Assembly (NCBI GenBank): GCA_907165135.1
Contig: OU015569.1
Location: forward strand, 9,734,501 to 9,798,500
DNA length: 64,000 nt
Source of the DNA: Oikopleura dioica
Taxonomy: Eukaryota > Chordata > Appendicularia > Copelata > Oikopleuridae
Direction: 5' to 3'
How positions within the stretch are numbered: position 1 is the stretch's first letter; every line of letters begins with the position of its first letter. The position numbers and the translations under genes are program-made. Positions 10,097 through 20,278 of the stretch are shown here, piece by piece. The notes under the pieces were generated by a model that saw only the letters and a program-made list of their open reading frames with translations, was not told the origin of the DNA and ran no database searches.

Positions 10097-13000
10097 TTAA
10101 AGTGAACAGTCTTCAACGGTTTTATTCATCTGTCTGTGGCCACTAAGAATATCGTCGAAGCATTCTTCAACCATATTATCCAGTCGGCCATAATCCTTCA
10201 CCAAGCGTATGTCATTCTTGTTTTGGGACATACAGAAGAGACATATCTTTCTGAGACGTACAAGAAGATCAATAACATAGTTATTGAAGGGTGAGTAAAC
10301 ATGTGATATTCTAGCAAGTGCAGGCAGGACTCCAGTGAAGAAGCTTATCAATTCGTCATGAGTCAAACCTAAACTATATTTCATCACAGAAACAAGAAGT
10401 AGATCTACCTTCAAGCAGCGTAAAAGCGACGCGAATCGCGATCTTCGATAACTCGAATGTGCGAGGAATCGGGTAGTGATAAACAAGATGCGAGAGTAGT
10501 TGTATTGCAAACGATCTCAGCTCCAGATTGGTATATTTGAGCAGCTCAGGAACAAATGAAACGCATATATGCATCGAGGGAACACCGTGAACGAGACAAG
10601 AGATAGCGTCCGGAGAGTATCCTTGGAAATGAAGCAATTTGCACAGCACTGGCTGTCCGTGGAACACATGATCGTCGATAAACAACTGGTGTATAAAAAA
10701 GCATATTTCACATTGAATTTCACGGAGCCTCAGTTCCCTAATTGTATATTCAATAAAACTTGGAATTAAAAAGATATAATTTTGAAATCAAGGAAGAGAC
10801 TTGTAATGGCGAACTTACCCAGTAACGCTGCGATCGTCTTCAGATGACGGTAGAGTCATCTCGATAAGTACTTGGAGAACAGCGACTTTTGTTGTCAACA
10901 AGATATTGGTTTTGACTCGTTTCGACTCCATCAGCTCAACATGACTTCTCTCCTGAGAACCTCGTAAACGGAAATCCGTAATAAGTGTTTGCTGGTAGAA
11001 TGTTTTTTGAGTATTTACAAAACCGCGCAAACATCCAAGAAAGATCTCCACAAGAATCGGGTTTCTTATCACCATGTTGATACACTGAAAAGCTAAGGAA
11101 ACTATGAGAGATTGCTAGTTGAAAGCAAAATTACCAAGCGTCGGATTCTCAATATAATCATCGAAAGAGTATTTATCATCGCTCGATTTTGCTAGATCTT
11201 GCAAAGTCTCGACCCAGAGCTGTCGGGGAATATGTCGCTGTAGCCTGAACCAAAGTTTCCTCATCGAAAGCATGAACCATCGGGGTAAGTTTTTCGAGTC
11301 TTCTGGTAAACTCGCTAATGGACGTGTCATCAGCCAAAACGTCTCCAAATCATCATCTCCAAGATTTTCTAGCTTTGTCATTGTTCCTCTTAGCCTAGAA
11401 GACATGAGAAGAGGTTTCGTTTGGCAGACTCACCTTTTGTAATCCAATTTGCGCAGTTGCTTTGAGTACTTTGTGGATAGAGTCTCAAGCTCGTCACCAG
11501 AATATCTTTCTATTTCTGATGGCAGTCCTTTGTCTGGCTTGTCGAATATCAGTAGTTCTGGTGCAACTACAGAGATCGATGATAGAAACCGCGGATAAAC
11601 AGAACTCGCGAGGCTTGGCGTCCTCTCGGCAAAGGCGAGAAAACGTTTCAGTGGAATTCTTCGTAAAGCTGCTGCTGGAAATTTGACATTAAACTTACCC
11701 GCCGTTTGATAATTTCGATAAAGGAAGTCTGCTCTCCTTGACAGCGCGACGGCGAGAAACGTGAGGTAGTAAGCTAATAAAGTTTACTTTGGTTTTGCAG
11801 TAATGTCCGACTAACCTAGAAGTGTCTTTCCGAGGATAGGCACAGAAGGATCCAAACAGGTTTCGACAATAAGATCCGCTGAAATCGGGCTTTGAAGATT
11901 GGCAAAATCCTTCTTTGTCTTGGGAATATTTGCACGTATGAGAGCTTTGATAACTGTAGGAACATGTGGGTGAAGAGGAAGTGAGCATTGGCAAATTTGA
12001 TTAAATATCCATGTAGCGACATTTTGGATGCCGTGAGCAGTGAACTGACGCCCTTTAAGAAGATGCAGAACCCCGTGCAGCGGTACCATTTCGTTCATTT
12101 TTGAGTTTAGATTTCTTGTAGGAGAGACTGAAATCGCAAGTTCAGAAAGGGAGGTGCTTTTGTAGATAGACTGTGTAAAGACTTGTTTGAGTCGGTGCGT
12201 CGTCAGCGATTTGATGCGCATCGGACGATACTCGATCGTTGTCCTAATAACTTCCTCGATTTCATCCTTCTCTTCGTAGATGAAGTGAATGCCGCAAATC
12301 AGAAGATACTCTTTTAATCGGGCCAGTTCAGTTTGCGCCGCTAAATCTTCGCCGTCGCCTGTACATCTCGAAATGAGTCCACTCAGCCATCTTGTCAGTC
12401 TACATAGCATGCTGGTTTCGTTCTTTGCGTTCCCTGATGAGAAGTCCCCATAGCACACTGCCATTGAGATTGCCATCATAAAGAACTGAATGGACCCCTC
12501 ATTCAGATCATTTTTCAAAATACATTCAAATAAAGTCATCATCCTCGAGGATTCGTCAAGGGGGAATTTCATGTTTAATGAGGTTTTCATAACACAAATG
12601 ACGAAGAGTGTAGCGCAGCCAAATCTATAGTCTTCAGCAGAGGGGTTTGTCGCTTCGTCTGGGTCCCCGTAAATCGATATCAACAATTCCACGATTGACA
12701 TGATTTTTTTCCTCAGCTTTAAAATCACTGTCTCGTTAAGCAAGAGTCTACTCGTGAATTGAGTCATCAGCCAGGTCAAAATATCTTTTCTGTAAAACAG
12801 TTCCGTATGAATAGTGTCGAGGAAGTCTGCATGTTCCATGTCGCATAAGAAGGAAATGTTTATCCACAAGTGTATTCGGTATTTAAGGCAGCAGCTTTGG
12901 ATGAATTCGTTTGCCGAAGAGTAAATTTTGACGATTCCATTCAGGTAAGAGAACATTGTCGCAGAGTCCATTTTCTTAGAAAGAATGATCGACTTAATCG

Positions 13001-13636
13001 CTGGCCTCATCAATTGTGATTTTCCAATGATCAGAGCCTCGATAAAAAACTGACTGTAAGGAAGCTTGTGAAGAGCACATATGATCTGTTCATAGCTGAG
13101 AATCTTCGTAAATTTGTCAGTAACCGTCAGTAATAAAGTGACTAAGAGGGGATGATTTGCCACATCTTCAAAAAGGCGATCCATGAAAGACGGCGAGAGA
13201 AGACTCGAATAGAAGCAACGGACAGTACTAGCAAGATCTATTCCAAAACCAGCCATTGAGGCTTCTCTCCCTGACGGCTTCCTGCTGCGCGACCATGAAA
13301 TGATATCCTCCCATACTTCTGATAAATTGAAATCGATAAGACTATCTATCAGTCCAACGGATAAATCTTTTTGAGATCGGCATGGACGAAACCTCTTCAA
13401 ATCACTTAAAAAAATTGTCAAGAAATAACTTGGATTAATTATGCTGACCTGATTGACACTGAATTATTGTTATTATCGAACAATAATCTGCATATAATTG
13501 GCCGCAATATTAGACCAAGCGGTTCGACATCCACATAAACATCTATCAAACTTCGGATGTCTTTGGATTTAATAGATTTAACCGCTCTTCCGAGATCTTT
13601 TGTCGAAACCAGTGAACTTAGTAAGGGCCGGTTCAT
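10097..13636 (-). CDS. INTS2: Integrator complex subunit 2
   Basis: The gene has many short exons plus one long central exon. Recognisable INTS2 blocks include FTQSIYKSTSLSELAI followed by VPLHGVLHLLKGRQFT and LPLHPHVPTVI in the middle, PRQLWVETLQ later, and VLIEMTLPSSED. Near the C-terminus come LLHFQGYS, GVPSMHICVSFVPELL and FAIQLLSHLVYHYPIP, which are nearly diagnostic. The Integrator complex cleaves snRNA 3' ends and attenuates paused RNA polymerase II; INTS2 is a helical-repeat scaffold subunit. The start is the ATG at 13634-13636, immediately after a TTTAG acceptor-like sequence. The upstream gene IGBP1 ends 130 bp before and ABCB7 starts 75 bp after, so all three may share one polycistronic transcript. 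Confidence 0.95.
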
Positions 13637-13766
13637 CTAAAGGTGATTATTATTAATAAATTTTTTCGAGAGAATGATTTTTTGAAAGGACAGTAAAATA
13701 TGAAAATCTGGGTAGAATTACAAGGTGAGTGCAGGAAAGGAAGAAACAAGACAGGAACAGAAATCA

Positions 13767-14866
13767 TCAACCCATATTTTTCCGATTTCCGTCTCCACGC
13801 CTCGTCGTATCTTTGTGCTCGTCCCACATCTGATCTTTTCTGCGCTGCTTGTCTTCTTCAGCCCACGTTAACTCACGATGCTCATCACGAGGAGGATTAG
13901 CCGCTATTTGTCTCGCCTTTTCCTAGTGTGATAGGCAATATAAAAATTAGATGAAGGACCCCTACCTTTTCTTGTTGGCGCATAAGCTGGGCCTGCCTTT
14001 CGCCGAATTCCTCGACAGTATATACCGGTCGAGAAGGATATCCAAGGCCAAAAACTCTTTTCATTTCTTCATTTTTAGCAATCATGAAGGGCTTGACAAG
14101 TTTACAAGCTGGAAGTGAAAATCGTCGCCTACCTGAGTAGGAGGACGAGGTCGAGGTTGCTCTGGTCTTACTCCTGCCTCTCTGGGTGCGATTTATATCA
14201 AAAGTACATATTAGCGTACATTTTACTTCGAGTATAATAACTATTCGTCAAATATTTATAAATCTAGCCTCATTTTGAGCATTTCTAGTTCCCTTTTCAA
14301 CATGGACATATGTTCGTTAGAAATGAGCTCTGCGAATGAGATGAAGCTCATCCAATATTTTCTTTCAATTTCCTCATCGGCGGATTCATCTTCTAGACAG
14401 TACTCATGCGTTTTCATCGATTCAGTGATTTCCTTCTTTCTTTTGAACATTTCAACCTTTTGTGTTCTCATATCTGGATACGACTTCTTTGGATATGCAA
14501 GACCATAGTCGTTTAATGTCTTCAAGTAAGATAGAAGGCATCCCATGATAGATTTAAGCGTCTCCAACTGCGGATCCGACTCGTGGGGCTTTAAACGAAA
14601 CTCCGCCTAAACTTCATCATTTCTAGGCTTTTGCTTGTGGCGCTACATACCTCGAAAAACTTCACGAGCATATACTTTAGGCTTTTGGTTGATACTTCTT
14701 CGATCTCTTCATTGCATGAAAAGAGCGCGAGAGACTCTATCCTGTCATTTGCCTCCATCGTGACGTCTATCATTTCCTTAAAGTCGATGCTCTTAGAATC
14801 AGTGCCAATCCTCCGCCAGCATTGAAGAATGTCAACAAACAGAGTTGGCAGATCTTTATTTTCCAT
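13767..14866 (-). CDS. IGBP1: IGBP1 / alpha-4 (TAP42-like), PP2A regulatory protein
   Basis: The N-terminal helical TPR-like part shows ALFSCNEEIEEVSTKSLKYML, matching the LFS-NEDLEEI-TDLKYLL region of animal alpha-4. KKEITESMKT and ERKYWMSFISFAELISNEH match its central helices. The C-terminal part has PFMIAKNEEMKRVFGLGYPSRP and ends with MWDEHKDTTRRGDGNRKNMG, the conserved family ending. Alpha-4 binds the catalytic subunits of PP2A, PP4 and PP6 and protects them from degradation. One intron near 14270 seems to use a GC donor (ATGAG|gctaga). The following 41-bp intron has two possible acceptors. An in-frame Met six bases upstream (14870-14872) is an alternative start. The UQCC1-like gene ends 90 bp upstream. 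Confidence 0.9.
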
Positions 14867-14956
14867 CGACACAATCTTAAAAACAGACAGGTAAAATTAA
14901 TCAGAATGATGACGGTGCAGTCATGAACAAAGAGGAAAAGAATTAATTGGACAAAA

Positions 14957-16177
14957 TTAAACCTTCCATATTCTGCCAGACTTTCGCTTCCACTCTTTTC
15001 CCGTCTGATCGAATAGATTCAGCCGGTCTTTATCTTCCAAGTATAATTCCAGTTCGTCTCGCTGAATATTTAAAATGTTGACTTCTTTTTCTAGGGCTGC
15101 TTCTTTGCTTGAGCCGCTGAGGCCAATCCGCTCAAAGAATGACATGTCTTGTTTACGACCATAATCGAATTCGAGAGCAGTTTCTAGCTGTTCTCTGTTG
15201 GTAACAAGTGGATCTTCTTCCGGAAGAACAAAGTTGAACACATATTCTGAATCAAGTCATAAGCCTGTCATCGCTTTTGCATGAAATACCTCTAAAATGC
15301 CTTTGGATCGCAACAAATTTTTCATCATCAGTATCCACCAGATTTGCAGCGAGCTTGAAGTCCATGAAAGTCTTCTCGTCCATGAGCTTTAAGTTTTTGC
15401 GAACATAGTGAACCAGATACTCTATTCCTTCCGGATTAAAGTATCTGTCTATTATAAGCGCATCTTGGCTCTCATCGTCTTCGATTTGAAATTCTTCTTG
15501 ATGCGCTAGATAGGTCCATAAGGATTCGGCCAGTTCCATGTCCGATCCAAGAAAACCTTAATCACAAATCTATATTAATTTTTAGGGCGAAAGAAAACAA
15601 CCTTTTGTGTAGGCGATGTTGCGTTCATAAATGTGTCCACGAGTAGATATAATCGAGAGAGCATCTTTAGTCGGAATGAGAACTTTTGTCGCTGCTTCGA
15701 AATCTTTCTTCCGCTGTTCCATGTTGAGTACAACACGTCTTGAGATTTGATCCATCAACACTAAATTCAATCAATCAATCCAGTTTCTCTATGAATCCAC
15801 ATACGTTCACCGTCGAGATCAAGCTGAAGCAGCCGTTCTCGGAACATTTCGACGTGAAGCTGGACGAGTTCAAGTGTGGTCACCCAATCCATCCTCAAAT
15901 CCGCATTCTTCCTTAGTTCCTCATTGCTCGCAGCTTTGATGACTAAATGTCTGATAATGAACTTGATCGATCAAGTTCTAAGCTCACTGTAGTAAGAAAT
16001 AAGCTCCGCTAAAATGTGTTTTTCTTCATACACCATTGTTTCAATGCCTATCCGTCCACCAGCTTCAAATCTGTCTCGACTGGACTTGATTTTGTAGCCA
16101 CCGAAGAAATTTAACCGAGTCGAACTAACAGCCAGACACCGACTGAGAGGCACCCGTCGAGTACACACGCGTAACAT
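14957..16177 (-). CDS. UQCC1/CBP3-like ubiquinol-cytochrome c reductase assembly chaperone
   Basis: The N-terminus MLRVCTRRVPLSRCLAV is a good mitochondrial presequence. The body aligns by eye with the UQCC1 domain: KIKSSRDRFEAGGRI, a helix DWVTTLELVQLHVEMF, and ELAESLWTYL, then GIEYLVHYVRKNLKLMDEKTFMDF corresponding to the LLVEYVRKQIQYLD region of human UQCC1. The family helps cytochrome b translation and complex III assembly at the inner membrane. The donor CATTTTAGAG|gtattt and acceptor gattcag join the domain to about 95 more residues, a charged C-terminal extension not present in the human protein. Reading through that intron instead gives an early stop. Similarity is modest, so the name is tentative. 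It starts 34 bp after the stop of the gene upstream, a typical operon spacing. Confidence 0.6.
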
Positions 16178-16210
16178 GCTAAAATGGACTTCTCAAAGTC
16201 TCTCAACTAG

Positions 16211-17684
16211 TTATTGAAGCTTTGGATGTTTTAACCAAGCAGCTTTTTCAGGCTTTCCGTTCTTGTCTAGCAACATAAGTTGAAGTGTTTCGATCTCCCA
16301 CGCCGAGCGGCGGCTTAAAAATTCGAATTGAGAAGTTCTCACGCTTGGTGCATAGATTCTCGTTGATAGCCATTGCTCCATTCTGAACACTTCATTTCAA
16401 AGCAACTCAATTAATTGCTCGCACCTTGATAAAATGCCCGAGTGGAGAGCTTTTTCGATGAGTTTTAAGTCGTCCTCTATTGAATCGTCCCTGTTTCGCA
16501 TCGGGAGGCCGCATTGCTCTAGCTCTTCGTCCGAAAGAAGCATACTTTGAAAAATCTTCGACTTGAGTGCCAACGTTCCAAGCGCGAATAAAAAAAAGTA
16601 AGAGTAAATTTTCGACGGCCGAATCGTTCTCAGCGGGCTTTTAGGTGCTCCTATCACTTCCGGAGAAAACATCATCAAGCAGTTTAAAAGAAGAAGAGCA
16701 GCTATTGCTGGGTTCGCCAAATATTCTATGCTTTTGTTGATCCAGCGAATTTTGTCAATTGAGTCCAGCTTTTCGCAGTAGCGGTAATTGAAAGCAGCTT
16801 CTTTGGATGAGTGCCCGACCCCGTCGAAATCTTTGACGCGCGCTTCGGCTATAAGCTGCCAGTTTCTATTCTCCACTTTTGCGCTGCCGCGTCATTCTGA
16901 TCTTTGTAAGGCATGTTGACGTCGAGTTTTATGTAGGCAGTTCCGTTCTCTTCGTCGAATTTGAATAAACTGTAAATCTCCTTGTTGTGAAGCTCAAAAA
17001 GCCACGAAAGGAAGACGTTGTTTCTTTGACCTCTTCCGATCGTCGATGGCAAGTTCGCAACATAAGGTAAAACTTCTCGACTGTTCCAGCGCTATCCACA
17101 CTTTTTCTTTCCATTAAAATTTCGCTAGAATAATTATCATCAATTAAGCGCCGTTCCTTTCCATCGCGTTGTGCTGTGCCGCTTCGATCAATATTTTCCT
17201 TATGAGATTATGACCGAGACCTTGAACTCGTCTGTCGAATTCAAGCGTGAACGACCACCAGCAGAAAAAGGCAACGGTCGCGAGACTCACAGTAACAAGA
17301 AAGAAAAGTCCTTTGTAGATGATCGTGAACCACAGATTTCCGAATTTGAATTTAGTGTGGTGATTCTGTAGCGGATTATTTCTGCTTTATTTAGGAATAA
17401 AAAGATGATTAAAAATTTGAAATATCCCTGGCTCAAGGGCACATTTCTCCAGTCTCATGAGTCCTTCGCGATCTGACTCTGCAACCATTTGCCGCCACTC
17501 GATCGTTTGCGATATCGTCAACCCTGCAAGAAATCGTCAGCATCGCAAATAAGTCATTTCTGTCAAAGTTACCTCTGAAAAGAACCCATTTTTTGAGAAA
17601 TTTCTCCCGCAAGGGGCTTATTTGTACGAGTCGAGTTGAAACAAGTGTATTTGTACTTGTTATCCGATTACATTGTCGAAACAT
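16211..17684 (-). CDS. Probable mitochondrial membrane protein, unrecognised; apparent frameshift
   Basis: Exons 17684-17573, 17523-17427, 17381-17157 and 17080 onward join in phase if two introns are GA-AG (17426-17382 and 17156-17081). The N-terminus (MFRQCNRITSTNTLVSTRLVQ) looks like a mitochondrial presequence. A hydrophobic helix (FTIIYKGLFFLVTVSLATVAFF) is followed by a soluble part with GTAYIKLDVN and NWQLIAEARVKDFDG, which faintly recalls COA1/TIM21-like domains. Two more hydrophobic helices follow (about 16620-16740), then a 43-bp intron and a last exon ending at TAA 16211-16213. Between the third and the later helices the frame changes by one base at an AAAA run (16877-16880), with no plausible intron. 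This is either an assembly error or a real break. I do not recognise an ortholog. Confidence 0.5.
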
Positions 17685-17962
17685 TTCTAAAATTATTTAA
17701 TTGATTAGCGATGAATTTGATAAGTTTTACAGAGAAATCATAATTGAAGTTATTTCTAAGAAAATTACACGCAATTACTAGGCTTTGGCGATAGATGAAA
17801 TCGTTTATGATTTCAGTGGTGGTTTCAGTCCGCGAGGCTTGAAATCGAGCGAGCGGGGGCGTTGCGATGCGATCTAAACAGGCGCCAATTCAAACGACGC
17901 GAGCGCGCGGAAAACCGAAATTTGCAGAAAAATATATTTTCGGAAAATAAGAGAAAAAAAGA

Positions 17963-20154
17963 ATGGACTCAAGTTACGAGAGAAGACTGAGAATAGCTGA
18001 AGCGAAAAGAGTGCGACTTGGCCTAACGAAAATTGTGCAAAATGCAACTAGAGAAAGCCAGCAATTGGATGCTATGAGACAAGGTAAAACGGATATGAAA
18101 AAAATATGATTTTCACTCAATTATTAGCGTGGACTGCCGGGCTTCAAGTGCAGGCATTGGAAAGACACTGGCAAGAGTTCGAAAATACAGAATGCGGTGC
18201 AGAACTGGAGCTCAGCGCGATGCGTGTACCTTTCGTCATGCATGAAAAGAAAAAGAAAACTTATCGGAAGGCGATTTATGCGGTAGCAAGACTCGGTCAT
18301 CAGGTCAAGGAATCGGAGCTGTACATTTTTACTAAGGTACGTTTTTTGCAGAAAAAACTTTTCAATGCTTTCAGGAGACGACAGAAGTGGTTATCACGAA
18401 TATGCTGTCGTTTTCAAACGTATCGCCAGATTTCGAGCTTGTTGTTGATTTGTACGGAATGGAGCTTCCCGAGAAGGAGAAGAAAGGGCTCTCCCCAGAA
18501 ACAAAATTCATTCACTGGGCGAGGTGCAAACTGAGTGGCAGAGACGCTACTAATAGAACGAGTTGGGCAACTCTTACCGTCCTGCCAAACGCACCTAAAT
18601 ATCCAAGCTTTACGGGCAAGATTACTTTGCGCCTAGCAAGCGCGGTTCCGACCTTGTGTCAAGTGTTCAAAGAAGGTTACCTACATCTTTGGAACGAGGG
18701 CGTCGACAATTCTTGGAAGTTCATCTTTGTGCGCCTGAAAAACGGGAAACTACGGGCATTCGATCCGACTAAAGGAGAGAAGAAATGCAACGATCTTGTG
18801 CAGATTGACGTCACTTCGCAGCTGAAAATCTCCGAGTCCTCGCGAAAAAGACAGTTTTCGTTTCAGCTGCGCGATTTTGATGGAAGGACCGTTTTCGCTG
18901 CCACGAGCAAAGACGAAATGCTTGCATGGATGGAGGCTATCAGGGTGCATCGGCGGCATCTAAAACTTTGGGGCAAGATTGAGGAAGCAGGAGTCGACGA
19001 AGGAATGAACGAGCCTGATTCCGTGACAGATACCAATTCTCCTTGGAGTGCTTTCTTCAGTGGACAAACGAAAGTTACCGTTATAAAAACGGGGAAACGC
19101 GTGGGCTCCGGCCAAGCGGCCTTGAGTCCGGCTGTAGGTGTAACAAAGGGATCGAGAAGACGGTCAAAATCGGTCGATCTCGGACATACTCCGGTGAAAC
19201 GAGTTTCACGTTCTCCAGAAAGACGCTTCCGCCGAAATTCTGGCAGCAGAGAGGACGATCCTCGGCTCGTAGCGTCTCCACCACGAGACTGGATGAACTC
19301 TGCGAATCGGCTATTACCAAATGTTCAAATGATGCCTCGATATGATCCTCCAACGATTTTACTAGGCCCAAGCGAGGAGGATGAGAACCACGAAGAGACG
19401 ATAAACGATGTTCTCGATAAAATATCTCCAATTTCTTCGCCAGTCGCTGAAAGAAAACCTAGACGCGACACCCAGCACATGATTACCGATATAAAGGTTC
19501 AATTAAACCCAATTCCATTTTCTCATCTTTTGAATTTAGCAAAAACATGCTGCATTGGCCGAAAATCGAAGAAAAACAGAGCAGACGTTCGTCGTGAGCC
19601 TCTTCGCACATCAACACAAGTATGCAATTGCCGATTTGTATGTATTACCAATTACATTAGATAAATGGAACAAGGCCGGAAATATCAGAAAAGTACACTC
19701 CAATCGGCTCCCCAGCCCGGACCAAATATGGATACGCTGGTGAAATGCGCGCTAAAATTGTTGTCCCAACGAAGGATAAGGTGAAATTTGGTGGATGCCC
19801 GAAAGTAGGCCGTATTCAACGCAACAATTTAGAATTCCATGACAGCATTCACCCCGAGGACCAAAAACTAACGTAAGAGCTTTACTAACGCTTTCTAACA
19901 AAAGTCTTTTCACAAGACATTAATATTCACGCTTCTTCGCATAGAACATTATAAAAGTATCGAACTTATCAAGTAACATGCATGAAAATAAAACTACTAA
20001 CGCGAAATTTTTTTATGAAAAAAGTGTTAATTTTGACTTGGAATTTAGTGTGCGAAGAGCACTAGATGGCAACGAAGCTATTTTCACAAATCCTCACGCT
20101 GAACATCTCCCTGCACCATGCTTACCACGCTTCCCGCACCTCGAAGAGATCTGA
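17963..20154 (+). CDS. Rhotekin-like Rho-effector (HR1-like, anillin-homology and PH domains)
   Basis: Six exons (17963-18083, 18128-18336, 18375-19496, 19540-19593, 19661-19872, 20049-20154) sum to 1824 bp, or 607 residues. The order is that of rhotekins: an N-terminal helical region (ERRLRIAEAKRVRLGLTKIV), then a C2-like anillin-homology segment with AMRVPFVMHEKKKK and SPDFELVVDLYG. A PH domain follows with EGYLHLWNEG, FDPTKGEKKC and DEMLAWMEAIRVHRRHLKLW. After it come TNSPWSAFF and a basic Ser/Arg stretch RRRSKSVDLGHTPVKRVSRSPERR, like the RPRTFSLDAVP region of human RTKN. Rhotekin binds GTP-Rho and septins. The C-terminal 180 residues have no counterpart that I recognise, and other splice forms there stay open. 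Exon 4 has competing acceptor and donor choices. Confidence 0.82.
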
Positions 20155-20278
20155 TTCTCGCAATCCACTTCAATTTTTACCAACGTACTTTCATACACTA
20201 TTTCAATAAAATATAAACATAAGTTGGATCTTGTGGAGCAGTTTTTATTGCAAAAAATCAGGCAGTGATTGAGCGAGT

